From: Pseudogulbenkiania ferrooxidans 2002
GTDB taxonomy: Bacteria > Pseudomonadota > Gammaproteobacteria > Burkholderiales > Chromobacteriaceae
Assembly: GCF_000174355.1 (NCBI RefSeq)
Contig: NZ_ACIS01000009.1
Location: 178,434 to 242,433, forward strand
Direction of reading: 5' to 3'
DNA: 64,000 nucleotides
Part shown: positions 53,460-62,741 of the stretch, one piece after another
How positions within the stretch are numbered: the first letter of the stretch is position 1
Layout: the number at the start of each line of letters is the position of its first letter
Translations under genes and position numbers: made by a program
The notes under the pieces: model-generated
Told to the model about the DNA's origin: nothing
Databases searched by the model: none
The model's input: only the letters and a program-made list of their open reading frames with translations

Positions 53460-53996
53460 CTAGCGACAATCGACCTGCAGCGACTTGGGCTGCCCCGGCA
53501 ACAGCTTTGGCGGGGGCTTGACGGCACGCAGGTAACAGTCTTCCGCCGCGAACTGCAGCCCCTTGCTGCGCACGACATCGGCGTCGTACAGCAAGCGCCA
53601 GAAATGCCGGTCCGGCTGGCGGAACAGGGCCACCAGGCCAATGTGCGAGGCCTCGGGGTTCACCACGAAACCGGACACCGTAACGCGCGTCCCCGGCAGC
53701 AGCGTCATCTCGCGCATGTCGAGCAGTTCGGATGCCAGCAACTCCTTGTCCGACTTGGCCGTCGCCAGCGACTCCATGCTCAAGCGGTTGAACGCCTGAT
53801 CCGACTTCAGCTGATAGACCCGCACCACGACCGACAGAGGCTTGCCGCGACCATCGCGGTTCAGCTGCGCAGCGGCTTCGCCGGACACTTGTACTTCCTT
53901 GTTCGAAGCACACCCGGACATGAGCAATACGGCAGGCACCAGCACCCCCAGAACCCCCCTGGCATGACGCCACAACCCGGCCTTGCAATGCTGCAT
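53460..53996 (-). CDS. tssJ: T6SS outer-membrane lipoprotein TssJ
   Basis: 178 residues with a lipoprotein signal; the lipobox LMSGC places the lipidated Cys at 29. VRVYQLKSDQAFNRLSMESL and VSGFVVNPEASHIGLVALFR correspond to the transthyretin-like TssJ fold that docks onto the periplasmic part of TssM. First gene of the leftward unit; the intergenic region upstream is AT-rich and shared with the M15 peptidase gene. Confidence 0.93.
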   Translation of the reverse strand: MQHCKAGLWRHARGVLGVLVPAVLLMSGCASNKEVQVSGEAAAQLNRDGRGKPLSVVVRVYQLKSDQAFNRLSMESLATAKSDKELLASELLDMREMTLLPGTRVTVSGFVVNPEASHIGLVALFRQPDRHFWRLLYDADVVRSKGLQFAAEDCYLRAVKPPPKLLPGQPKSLQVDCR

Positions 53997-54015
53997 CTGT
54001 CAGCTACCTCTGGAA

Positions 54016-54036
54016 ATCATGCCAATTAGACATGAT
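54016..54036. promoter_or_regulatory. Palindrome in the divergent T6SS promoter region
   Basis: ATCATG (54016-54021) and CATGAT (54031-54036) form an inverted repeat with a 9-base spacer, in an AT-rich region between tssJ and the M15 peptidase gene. It may bind a regulator of both T6SS units. No regulator gene for the cluster is in the window. Confidence 0.35.
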
Positions 54037-54141
54037 AATTGAAATGCATTTTTTACACAAAGAATGCATAAAATTAAATTTATTAGTATTTTTACCTATA
54101 AAATCATAGTTAAAAACATGGGCATTACACATAGCAGGCAC

Positions 54142-55017
54142 ATGAACGGGCTAGATTCAGTGCAGATCTACCTCGCACCAGCGACAGCCATGTTGCTGAT
54201 ATGCCTGATCGCATGGGTTGGCATTCGCTTTTTCAGCAAAAAATCATCAAAAAATGAACAACATACAAAAGAAAAGGGCTACACAGCCACAACACTGACG
54301 ACTACGATCAGCGCTCAAAATTTATGCCACAAGACATCGTCACGCACATCAAATCACCACATAAATAATGTAAAAAAACATATAAAAAAGTACTTTGTCA
54401 TTGCCAAATTACCCCTTGTTTCGCTATCTTTGGCCGCCATTCCAGTCGTATTGGCTTTGTTTTTTAGAGAAATGCACCGTTCATCGGAATTCATCCCTAA
54501 TGAATACACGCACAGCTCTCGCATCAAGCTGACCTTGCAGGAGGAGCAGTTGGTGCCTCCCCCTCCTCTGCCCCCGGAGGCTTTCAGAGATGCCATCAGC
54601 CAACAGCCACGACTGAACCGGGCGGACCGAGACTGGAACAAGCTCGATGCAGCGTTCGTTCAGACGGTGCTGCGCGTCATGGCACGGCTGGAGGCACGTG
54701 GCTTCCCCATGACCCTGCTGGAGGGGTACCGCAGCCCCGAACGTCAGGATGCCCTGGCGGGGCAAGGCACGCTGGTCACCAAGGCCAAAGGTGGACAGAG
54801 CAAGCACCAGTGCGGCCTGGCCGTCGATCTGGCTCCCGTCAGGAACGGGAAAGTCGTGGTTTCGGAGCGCGCCCCCTGGGCCATGTCGGCCTACCTTGCT
54901 CTGGGAGAAGAAGCCACGGCGGCGGGACTGACCTGGGGCGGTAACTGGAGTTTCAAGGATTACGGCCATATCGAACGCAGCGGCTCGCTGAAGCAGCTGT
55001 TGGCCCGGCAGCAATAA
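54142..55017 (+). CDS. TagX-like M15-family peptidoglycan peptidase of the T6SS cluster
   Basis: 291 residues from the chosen ATG. Two membrane segments at about 14-30 and 90-107, separated by a polar stretch, precede a Pro-rich linker (PPPPLPPEAF) and a C-terminal M15 peptidase domain. Zinc ligands are H222 and D229 (SKHQCGLAVDL) and H276 (KDYGHIE). The family includes L,D-endopeptidases; TagX of Acinetobacter, in the same context, helps the T6SS cross the cell wall. In-frame ATGs at 54064 and 54118 are alternatives; 54142 was preferred because AGCAGG precedes it and the extra N-terminal residues look non-coding. The first 350 bases are AT-rich compared with the rest. Confidence 0.82.
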   Translation: MNGLDSVQIYLAPATAMLLICLIAWVGIRFFSKKSSKNEQHTKEKGYTATTLTTTISAQNLCHKTSSRTSNHHINNVKKHIKKYFVIAKLPLVSLSLAAIPVVLALFFREMHRSSEFIPNEYTHSSRIKLTLQEEQLVPPPPLPPEAFRDAISQQPRLNRADRDWNKLDAAFVQTVLRVMARLEARGFPMTLLEGYRSPERQDALAGQGTLVTKAKGGQSKHQCGLAVDLAPVRNGKVVVSERAPWAMSAYLALGEEATAAGLTWGGNWSFKDYGHIERSGSLKQLLARQQ

Positions 55018-55037
55018 ACGAATAGGAAGGTGAAGAG

Positions 55038-58000
55038 GTGTTGAAAAAAGGTTGGCGTCGCTATGCCAAGGTGGCATCGGCGATCGGATTCCTGATCCTG
55101 ATCGCCCTGATCTGGTTCCTGGGTGAATGGATGGGGCTGGAAACCCTAGAGGCCCGGCTAAGTTGCATCGTCGTGATCATGCTGCTCTGGGTGGCCAGCC
55201 TGCTGATCGGGCAACTTCTGGCCCGGCGCGCCGGCGGGCTGCTGGAGAAAATGCTGCGCCAGCAGGCTGACGATGCCGTGATCCACACCGGCTCCGACAA
55301 GCGTGCCGAAGTAACCCTGCTGCGCCAGCGCCTGCTGGCCGCTATCGACACCCTGAAGAAGTCGAAACTCGGCAACAGCAGCGGCAATGCGGCACTGTAC
55401 GAACTGCCCTGGTACATGATCATCGGCCACCCTGCCGCCGGCAAGAGCTCGGCCATCCTGCAGTCCGGCCTCACCTTTCCCTTCAGCGACAAGAGTGGCA
55501 TCCAGGGGGTCGGCGGCACGCGCAACTGCGACTGGTTCTTCTCCACCGAAGGGGTGCTGCTCGATACCGCCGGCCGCTACGCGACCCAGAGCGAGGATCG
55601 AGGCGAGTGGCTCGCTTTTCTGAAACTGCTGAAAAAACATCGTACCAAAGCGCCAGTGAACGGCATCCTGATCGCCATCAGCCTGCCCGAACTGGCCCAG
55701 CACCACAGCGAAGGCTTTTCGCTGTATGTCCGTCAGGTACGGGAGCGCATCCACGAGGTCTGCAGCACGTTCGAGCTGCACGTCCCCGTCTACTTGGTGT
55801 TTACCAAACTGGATCTGCTGGGTGGATTCGCCGAGTTCTTCCAGGACATGCCGGAAGAAGAGCGCGCCGGGGTGTGGGGCTGCACACTGACAGCCAACCA
55901 GGGCAACGGCTTCGATGCCTCCACCGTCGCCGCCCAGCAATTCGAGTTGCTTCACCGAGGTCTGGTGCAGGCCGGCGAGGAGAAGCTGCTGCAATATCGC
56001 GGCGATCAGGTTCGTCCGGCACATTTCGCTTTCCCGATCGAGTTTCACGGCCTGAAAGAAGCCGTCGTAAAATTCGTGACTCTGCTGTACGAGGACGACC
56101 CCTATCACGCCCGACCCCTGCTACGCGGCTTCTACTTCACCAGCGCGCTGCAGGAAGGCACGCCGCGTATCGTGGCGGCCAACCGGGTTCAGGGTCAGTT
56201 CGACCTGGTTGCAAGACAGGGCGACAAGCGTCAGGCCCCGGCCTCGTACAGCTTTTTCCTGGGCGACCTGTTTCGCAAGGTACTGTTTCCGGACCAGCAC
56301 CTGATCTCCCGGCAGACCCGGCACAGCGGCAGCCGCTGGCGCATGGCAGCCATGGCGGCCGGCGTGCTGACGCTCAGCGTACTGGCAGGCCTGTGGAGCT
56401 GGTCCTACATCGGCAACCAGCAACTGCTGGCGGAAATCAGCCAGGAACGGGAAGCCGCCCGCAAGCTGGCGGCTTCCGGCCAACTGTACGACAAGCTGCG
56501 CGCACTGCAGCAGTTGCAAACCCGCCTGGAGCAGTTGCAGGCGTACCGTACCGAAGGTGCCCCTTGGCAGATCGGCGTGGGCCTTTATCAGGGCAAGCCG
56601 CTGGAAGCCGCATTGCGCAGCGAATACTTTGCCGGCATCAAGACCCTGATGCTGCTACCGGTTCAGCGCAGCCTGGAAACCTCCCTGCTCGCGCTCGACC
56701 AGCGGCAGCCTGCGCCTCCGCCCCCGGTACAGGAAGCCAAGCCGGTTGCGCCAACGCCAGCCCCTGTGACCACGCCGACAAAACCCAAGCCCCAATACCG
56801 TCCTCGGCTGCAGGGCAAGCCGCTGCCGAACATCCAATTAGGCGCCATTCCCGAAGAATATCGGGGACGCCCAGTGACCCTATCGAGCGACGACTACCAC
56901 GTTCGAACTACCCTCTGGCCACACCATGCCCTGCAGCCTGTAGCGACAAACTGGCAGACAGCCGGCTTCGGTCTGCGCCGAGCCAGTTGGACATCACCGG
57001 TTCGCGTCGCGGCAGTCCAGCCGTCGGCAGCCTCAGTGGCCGCGGCCACGCAAGCCGTCGCGGCCGCCACGGAAGCATCCCCGGAGCGCCCGACCCTGGC
57101 CCCGGCCAAATCGCCACAGCTGGATGCCAGCTACAACGCGCTGAAAACCTATCTGATGCTGTACCAGCCTCAGCGCATGGAGCCGGCACACCTGGCGGAC
57201 CAACTGCCACGCTACTGGCGCCCCTATCTGGAAGCCCAGCGCGGGCAATACAGCACCGAAGAAATCATGACGGCCGCCGAAAAGCTGCTGGCGTTCTACA
57301 TCAGCCAGCTAAAGGCACCGGACCTGCCACTGATTTCGCCCAACCTGCGCGTGGTCAACCAGGCACGCGAGGTGCTGCGCGGCTCTTTCAAGCGCATGTC
57401 GGCCGAAGAGCGGGTATTCAATGAAATCCGCGCCCGAGCCAACACCCGCTTTGCACCGCTGACCGTAGCCCGCATTCTCAACAACCGCGACCTGGACATC
57501 CTGGCAGGCAGCCAGATGGTGGAAGGCGCGTTTACCCGCGAGGCTTGGGACCAGTACGTGAAAGGCGCCATCGAGGAGGCGAGCAAGGGCGAAATCCGCA
57601 GCGACGACTGGGTACTGGCTGCCACCAGCCAGGACAACCTGGGCAAGGATGGCGACGGCGAGAAAAACCGCACCGCACTGGAGGCACAATACCGCGCCGC
57701 CTATATCGACGGCTGGAAACGCTTCCTGCAGGGCGTCACGGTGCGCGATTTCACCAGCCCGGCACAGTCCGCTTCGGCCATGACTCGCCTGTCTGACCGG
57801 GAAACCTCGCCCATCAAGCTGATCCTGGTACGAGCGGCGATGGAAACGGCATGGGACAACCCGTCCGAGCTCAACCGTTCGCTGGAGAATGCCAAGCAGT
57901 CGGTGCTGGAAAAAACCGCTGCGCTGCTGAAAGGCGGCAGCGGCGAGAACACGCCCAAGGACAAGCTCTATGGCGAAGTGGGCCGGCAGTTTGCCGGGGT

Positions 58001-58997
58001 GGCCCAGTTGGTGAAAGGCGACAACGCCCCGATCAATGGCTACCTGGAGCAACTGGCCAAACTGAAAGCCAAGCTGGGGGCCATTGCCAGCACCGACGAC
58101 CCGGGCTCCCTGGCACGTGCCACTCTGCAGGCCACCTTCAATAACAACGGCTCGGAACTGGCAGACAGCATCGCCTATGTCGACAACGCCTTGCTGGCGC
58201 AAAGCACACCCGACACCGTCAGCCTGGTGCGTCCGATGCTGGTGCGGCCGCTCAGTCACTCCTACAGCGCCCTGCTCGACCCGGTCAGTGCCGACATCAA
58301 TCAGGCCTGGGCCACGGAGGTCCTGCCGCAATGGCGCCAGCTGGCGGCCAAATACCCGTTCAGCGATGCCGGCAACACGGCCTCCATTGCCGAGATCAAC
58401 CGTTTTCTGAAGGCCAACGACGGCACGCTGGATCGCTTCATCAACAAATACCTGGCCGGCCTGGTCCAGAAAAAAGGCGACATGCTGGTGCCACGCGCTT
58501 GGGGCGAACTCGGTATCAAGTTCAACCCGGCCTTCCTCAGCAGTGTAAGCAGTCTGTCCGCACTGGCCAACGGCCCGTTGCAGGAGGGTGACAGCCTCCG
58601 TTTCGAGCTGCAGCCGCAACCGACCCCAGGACTCTCGGAGATCGTCTTCGATATCGATGGTCAGGAACTGCGTTATCGCAACGGCCCGCAAATCTGGCAG
58701 CCCTTCACTTGGAGCGGCAACAGCCAGACGGCCGGCGCGCGCATCCAGGTGCTGTCCTACACCGGCGCCAGCAGCGTGGTGGCCAACCACCCGGGCGGCA
58801 TGGGCCTGATACGCCTGCTGGCCGGAGCCAAAGTCGTACAGGATGGCTCGGATGGCACCCAGCTGGTCTGGTCGCTGCGCAAGGCCGATGGGGATACGCA
58901 GAGCGTGCGTGTCAATTTCCGGGTACTCAGCGGCGTCAACCCGCTGCAGTTGGCCCGTCTTAACAAGCTGACGTTGCCCGAGCGCGTAACGTTGTAA
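55038..58997 (+). CDS. tssM: T6SS membrane complex protein TssM (IcmF)
   Basis: 1319 residues with a GTG start at 55038, preceded by AGGAAGGTGAAGAG. Membrane segments lie at 15-30, 42-58 and about 435-455. The cytoplasmic domain has an intact Walker A at 130-137 (GHPAAGKS) and DTAGRYAT as Walker B region. A long periplasmic part ends in a TssJ-contacting domain. A Pro/Ala-rich insertion occupies about 560-700 (QPAPPPPVQEAKPVAPTPAP), an unusual extra low-complexity linker. Core inner-membrane channel of the T6SS. 20 bases after the M15 gene. Confidence 0.96.
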   Translation: MLKKGWRRYAKVASAIGFLILIALIWFLGEWMGLETLEARLSCIVVIMLLWVASLLIGQLLARRAGGLLEKMLRQQADDAVIHTGSDKRAEVTLLRQRLLAAIDTLKKSKLGNSSGNAALYELPWYMIIGHPAAGKSSAILQSGLTFPFSDKSGIQGVGGTRNCDWFFSTEGVLLDTAGRYATQSEDRGEWLAFLKLLKKHRTKAPVNGILIAISLPELAQHHSEGFSLYVRQVRERIHEVCSTFELHVPVYLVFTKLDLLGGFAEFFQDMPEEERAGVWGCTLTANQGNGFDASTVAAQQFELLHRGLVQAGEEKLLQYRGDQVRPAHFAFPIEFHGLKEAVVKFVTLLYEDDPYHARPLLRGFYFTSALQEGTPRIVAANRVQGQFDLVARQGDKRQAPASYSFFLGDLFRKVLFPDQHLISRQTRHSGSRWRMAAMAAGVLTLSVLAGLWSWSYIGNQQLLAEISQEREAARKLAASGQLYDKLRALQQLQTRLEQLQAYRTEGAPWQIGVGLYQGKPLEAALRSEYFAGIKTLMLLPVQRSLETSLLALDQRQPAPPPPVQEAKPVAPTPAPVTTPTKPKPQYRPRLQGKPLPNIQLGAIPEEYRGRPVTLSSDDYHVRTTLWPHHALQPVATNWQTAGFGLRRASWTSPVRVAAVQPSAASVAAATQAVAAATEASPERPTLAPAKSPQLDASYNALKTYLMLYQPQRMEPAHLADQLPRYWRPYLEAQRGQYSTEEIMTAAEKLLAFYISQLKAPDLPLISPNLRVVNQAREVLRGSFKRMSAEERVFNEIRARANTRFAPLTVARILNNRDLDILAGSQMVEGAFTREAWDQYVKGAIEEASKGEIRSDDWVLAATSQDNLGKDGDGEKNRTALEAQYRAAYIDGWKRFLQGVTVRDFTSPAQSASAMTRLSDRETSPIKLILVRAAMETAWDNPSELNRSLENAKQSVLEKTAALLKGGSGENTPKDKLYGEVGRQFAGVAQLVKGDNAPINGYLEQLAKLKAKLGAIASTDDPGSLARATLQATFNNNGSELADSIAYVDNALLAQSTPDTVSLVRPMLVRPLSHSYSALLDPVSADINQAWATEVLPQWRQLAAKYPFSDAGNTASIAEINRFLKANDGTLDRFINKYLAGLVQKKGDMLVPRAWGELGIKFNPAFLSSVSSLSALANGPLQEGDSLRFELQPQPTPGLSEIVFDIDGQELRYRNGPQIWQPFTWSGNSQTAGARIQVLSYTGASSVVANHPGGMGLIRLLAGAKVVQDGSDGTQLVWSLRKADGDTQSVRVNFRVLSGVNPLQLARLNKLTLPERVTL

Positions 58998-59011
58998 ACG
59001 AGGCCATTGTC

Positions 59012-60031
59012 TTGAGCTTCACTTTCAAACGCACCCAGGAAGCTGCGGCATCGTACTGCATCTTCGGCAAACTGCCGCGCCGTGCCGATTTCATCCGCAT
59101 CAATGCCACCCACCCGGCGGCGGCACAGCTGGACCACCTGCTGGCGGACAGCATCAGCCTGCTCTCCCCCGGCGCAGAGGCCGTCGCCCGCTACCGTGCC
59201 ATGCCCCCCTCCTGCTTCGTGCTGCGCAGCCGGGATCAGGATTGGCTGTCGCTCGGTGTGATCCAGCCCAGCCACGACGAAAGCGGACGCAACTACCCGC
59301 TAGTGGCCGTCACCCAGCTGCCCGCCAGTCTGGCGCTGCCACCGTTGGCCGTGCTGCTGCTCACTTGCGAGCTGTTCTTTTCCGGCCTGAAAGATCAACT
59401 TGCCAGCGCCATCGACAACGCGGTGGAAATGGTGGCCTGCCGCCAGTTTTTAGAAGCGCAGGCGCTGTTCGGCGTGGCCTCGAACGACGATGTCGCCCTG
59501 GCCGAGCAGTTGCTGTCCCGCCATCTGACCATCACCCCGGCGCACCAACTGGAAGGGCTGCTCGCCCGCCAGCCCGGCCATACGCTGGAAGCCACCTTGC
59601 TGGCTTTCATGTTCCACAGCCAGCTACAGCACCGCTTCCGTGACAGTCTGTGCGTACAGACCTATCTGCTACCGCTGCCGGCTACCGATGGCGAAGACAT
59701 GCTAGCCGCCGCCACGTGGCTATCGCTGTACCAGGCCGCTGCCAGTGCTCATGGAGCCGACGATACCCAGTGCCTGCTGATCAACCGACCAGACGGACGC
59801 TTCCTGGCCCTGCAGCCACGCTCGCCGGATGCCCACATCGTGGCGCAATGCTGGGGCGAACGGCTGGACCAACGCTTCGTCGTGGACATCGGCGATGAGC
59901 AGGCACCCTGGCGCCGCCATCAATCCTACGCCGAGGCCTCCTACATCCTGGGACGGCGCCTGAACGACCCGGGTCTTAGCGTCGCGCAATTGCGCGACCT
60001 TGTCACCAGCCTTGCCCGCAGCATCGCCTGA
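59012..60031 (+). CDS. tagF: T6SS-associated protein TagF
   Basis: 339 residues. The N-terminal 130 residues match TagF: FGKLPRRADFIRINATHP and DQDWLSLGVIQPSHDESGRN followed by YPLVAVTQLPASL. The start is a TTG at 59012 with GAGG about 9 bases upstream; no ATG is available near the conserved start. TagF represses T6SS activity post-translationally in Pseudomonas by binding Fha. No fha, ppkA or pppA gene is present here, and no PppA domain is fused, so its partner must lie elsewhere or differ. Confidence 0.88.
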   Translation: MSFTFKRTQEAAASYCIFGKLPRRADFIRINATHPAAAQLDHLLADSISLLSPGAEAVARYRAMPPSCFVLRSRDQDWLSLGVIQPSHDESGRNYPLVAVTQLPASLALPPLAVLLLTCELFFSGLKDQLASAIDNAVEMVACRQFLEAQALFGVASNDDVALAEQLLSRHLTITPAHQLEGLLARQPGHTLEATLLAFMFHSQLQHRFRDSLCVQTYLLPLPATDGEDMLAAATWLSLYQAAASAHGADDTQCLLINRPDGRFLALQPRSPDAHIVAQCWGERLDQRFVVDIGDEQAPWRRHQSYAEASYILGRRLNDPGLSVAQLRDLVTSLARSIA

Positions 60032-60072
60032 CGCCGTTCAACCCTGACAGACCATCTTTTCGAGAGCACCCC

Positions 60073-60585
60073 ATGAGCAAAGAAAGCACCCAGAAAAAAT
60101 TGTCGCGGGTCCGCCCCCCGCGTGTGCAGATCACTTACGACGTCGAAATCGGCGACGCCATCGAGACCAAGGAACTGCCCTTCGTGCTAGGCGTGCTGGG
60201 CGACTATTCCGGTCACAGCAAGAATCCGCTGCCCAAGATGAAGGAGCGCAAGTTCGTGCAGATCGACCGTGACAACTTCGACGAAGTCCTCAAGGGCATG
60301 GCTCCGCGCCTGGCTATCAAGGTCGACAACAAGCTGGAAGACGACAACAGCCAGTTGGCGATGGAGCTGAACTTCAACGCGCTGGCCGATTTCGAGCCGC
60401 AGAACGTGGTGGCTCAGGTGGAACCGCTCAAGCGGTTGCTGGAAGCCCGCACCCGCCTGGCCGACCTGCGCAACAAGCTGGCCGGCAACGACAAGCTGGA
60501 AGAGCTGTTGGACGAGGTGGTGCGTGACACCGAGAAACTGCGCCAGATCAGCCAAGCCACCCAAAGCGACAACACCGGAGAGTAA
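60073..60585 (+). CDS. tssB: T6SS sheath protein TssB
   Basis: 170 residues, starting MSKESTQKKLSRVRPPRVQI and continuing TYDVEIGDAIETKELPFVLG, GDYSGHSKNPLPKMKERKFV, the classic TssB (VipA/ImpB) N-terminus. Forms the contractile sheath with TssC. Three bases separate its stop from the tssC ATG. Confidence 0.97.
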   Translation: MSKESTQKKLSRVRPPRVQITYDVEIGDAIETKELPFVLGVLGDYSGHSKNPLPKMKERKFVQIDRDNFDEVLKGMAPRLAIKVDNKLEDDNSQLAMELNFNALADFEPQNVVAQVEPLKRLLEARTRLADLRNKLAGNDKLEELLDEVVRDTEKLRQISQATQSDNTGE

Positions 60586-60588
60586 TCC

Positions 60589-62073
60589 ATGAACAGCGCA
60601 CCACAACTGGACACGGCGGCGAGCCCGAACGCCGTCGATGCTGGCAGCCTGCTGGACAGCATCATCGAGCAGAGTCGCATCGCCACCAACGACAGCGAAA
60701 AAGGCCATACCCGCGATCTGATCGGCGAACTGGTGGCCCAGGTGCTGGAAGGCAGCGTGACCGTATCGCGCGACCTGTCCGCCAGCATCGATGCCCGCAT
60801 TGCCGAGTTGGACGCCCTGCTGTCGTCCCAGCTCAATGAAGTAATGCACCACCCCGAGTTCCAGAAGCTGGAAGCGTCCTGGCGCGGCCTCAAGTATCTG
60901 GTGGCGGAATCGGAAACCAGCACCATGCTGAAGATCAAGGTGCTCAATGCCTCCAAGAAGGATCTGGTGAAGGACTTCAAGGCCTCGCCGGAGTTCGATC
61001 AGAGCGCCTTGTTCAAGAAGATCTACGAGGAAGAGTACGGCACCTTCGGTGGCGCACCCTACGCCGCCCTGGTGGGCGACTACGAATTCACCCGCCACCC
61101 GGAAGATTTCTACCTGCTGGACGAGCTGTCCCACGTTGCAGCCTCGGCGCATGCCCCACTGATCTCCTCCGCCTCCCCCGGCCTGTTCGGCTTGGAAAGC
61201 TTTACCGACATCGGCAAGCCACGCGATCTGGCCAAGATCTTCGACACCGTGGAATACGCCAAGTGGAAGTCTTTCCGCGAGTCCGAAGATTCACGCTACG
61301 TCGGCCTGGTACTGCCGCATGTGCTCGGCCGCCTGCCATATGGCCGCGACAACGTGCCGGTAGAAGCATTCGACTTTGAAGAAAACGTCGACGGCAGCCA
61401 TCACGGCAAATACCTGTGGACCAACGCTGCGTATGCCTACGCCGCACGCCTGACAGATGCCTTCGCCCAGTACGGTTGGCTGGCGGCGATCCGTGGTGTG
61501 GAAGGCGGCGGTCTGGTTGAAGGACTGCCCGCACACACCTTCAAGACCGATGACGGCGAGGTCGCGCTGAAGTGCCCCACCGAAGTGGCCGTCACCGATC
61601 GCACCGAAAAGCTGCTGTCGGACCTTGGCTTCATCTCGCTGGTGCACTGCAAAAACACCGACTACGCCGCCTTCTTCAGCGGCCAATCGGTGCAGAAAGC
61701 CAAGACCTACAACACCGATGCGGCCAACGCCAACGCACGCCTCTCCACTCAGCTGCCCTACATCTTCGCCGTATCGCGCATTGCGCATTACATGAAATCC
61801 ATCATGCGCGACAAGATCGGCAGCTTTGCCTCACGCCAAAACGTACAGGACTTCCTGAACACCTGGTTGGCGCAGTACGTGTTGCTGGACGACTCCGCCA
61901 GCCAGGAAGCCAAGGCTAAATACCCGCTGCGGGAGGCCCGTGTAGACGTGGTGGAAGTCCCTGGCAAGCCGGGCGTCTATCGCGCCGCGGCCTTCCTGCG
62001 CCCGCATTTCCAGCTGGATGAACTCACCATTTCCCTGCGTTTGGTTGCCGAGCTGCCTCAGCCGGCAGGCTAA
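60589..62073 (+). CDS. tssC: T6SS sheath protein TssC
   Basis: 494 residues, the usual TssC (VipB/ImpC) length. VMHHPEFQKLEASWRGLKYL, ALVGDYEFTRHPEDFYLLDE and FAVSRIAHYMKSIMRDKIGS are strongly conserved sheath blocks. Followed by a 103-base gap with a strong hairpin before hcp. Confidence 0.97.
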   Translation: MNSAPQLDTAASPNAVDAGSLLDSIIEQSRIATNDSEKGHTRDLIGELVAQVLEGSVTVSRDLSASIDARIAELDALLSSQLNEVMHHPEFQKLEASWRGLKYLVAESETSTMLKIKVLNASKKDLVKDFKASPEFDQSALFKKIYEEEYGTFGGAPYAALVGDYEFTRHPEDFYLLDELSHVAASAHAPLISSASPGLFGLESFTDIGKPRDLAKIFDTVEYAKWKSFRESEDSRYVGLVLPHVLGRLPYGRDNVPVEAFDFEENVDGSHHGKYLWTNAAYAYAARLTDAFAQYGWLAAIRGVEGGGLVEGLPAHTFKTDDGEVALKCPTEVAVTDRTEKLLSDLGFISLVHCKNTDYAAFFSGQSVQKAKTYNTDAANANARLSTQLPYIFAVSRIAHYMKSIMRDKIGSFASRQNVQDFLNTWLAQYVLLDDSASQEAKAKYPLREARVDVVEVPGKPGVYRAAAFLRPHFQLDELTISLRLVAELPQPAG

Positions 62074-62092
62074 CGCCACAACGACTCACCAC

Positions 62093-62119
62093 CCTGTCGG
62101 CATTCGATGCCGACAGGGG
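62093..62119 (+). other. Hairpin between tssC and hcp
   Basis: CCCTGTCGGCAT (62093-62104) pairs perfectly with ATGCCGACAGGG (62108-62119) around TCG. No T tract follows directly, so it is more likely an RNA-stability or processing element than a full terminator. It may contribute to the high Hcp-to-sheath ratio needed. Confidence 0.6.
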
Positions 62120-62176
62120 GCGAGGTATTTGTTTTGGAAGTAGCTCTTCCATTTTTATTTATCCAAGGAGAATGCA

Positions 62177-62674
62177 ATGGCTTTTGACGCCTTCCTGAAA
62201 ATCGACGGAATTCCAGGCGAAAGCACCGACGATCAACACAAAGACTGGATCGAAATCCAGTCCTTCTCCCACCTGATCGAGCAGCCGGCCCAGGCCACCG
62301 CCAGCTCGGCCGGTGGCGCCACTGCCGAACGCGTCAACCACGGCGTGTACGAAATCACTCACTTCCTGGACAAGGCCAGCCCGAAGATCTACGAAGCATG
62401 CTGCACCGGCAAGCACATCAAGGACGTCACCATCGAGCTGTGCCGCGCCGGCGGCGACAAGGTGAAGTACATGGAGATCAAGATGGAACAGGTGCTGGTC
62501 TCCAAGGTCGAGCCGAATGGCTCGGCCAACGATGCCGGCTTCCCCAGCGAGAAGGTCAGCTTCAGCTACGGCAAGATCAAGTGGACCTACACCCAGCAGA
62601 AACGTGCCGACGGCGCCGGTGGCGGCAATGTCAGCGCAGGCTGGGATCTGACCGCCAATAAAGTCATCGCTTAA
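62177..62674 (+). CDS. hcp: T6SS tube protein Hcp (TssD)
   Basis: 165 residues, starting MAFDAFLKIDGIPGESTDDQ and continuing HKDWIEIQSFSHLIEQ, typical of Hcp1-like tube proteins. KMEQVLVSKVEPNGS and EKVSFSYGKIKWTYTQQ complete the family fold. Hexameric ring; also an effector chaperone. AAGGAGA is ideally placed before the ATG, consistent with strong expression. Confidence 0.97.
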   Translation: MAFDAFLKIDGIPGESTDDQHKDWIEIQSFSHLIEQPAQATASSAGGATAERVNHGVYEITHFLDKASPKIYEACCTGKHIKDVTIELCRAGGDKVKYMEIKMEQVLVSKVEPNGSANDAGFPSEKVSFSYGKIKWTYTQQKRADGAGGGNVSAGWDLTANKVIA

Positions 62675-62690
62675 TTTATTTGATGTAGAT

Positions 62691-62728
62691 AAAGGCCCGC
62701 GTTGGTAATCATGCGGGTCTTTGATTTT
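62691..62728 (+). terminator. Terminator of hcp
   Basis: AAAGGCCCGC (62691-62700) pairs with GCGGGTCTTT (62713-62722), with one G-U pair. It is followed by TTTGATTTTG-type sequence. It lies between hcp and the lipoprotein gene, so downstream expression may depend on read-through or its own promoter. Confidence 0.75.
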
Positions 62729-62741
62729 GAAAGGGAAATTC

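Noticed and set aside
54064..54141. Extended N-terminus for the M15 peptidase starting at 54064
   Set aside because: The added 26 residues are encoded by very AT-rich DNA in the presumed promoter region with a weak ribosome site; kept as an alternative only.
57309..58790. A leftward frame of about 490 codons inside tssM
   Set aside because: Antisense shadow with biased composition; TssM is continuous and conserved across it.
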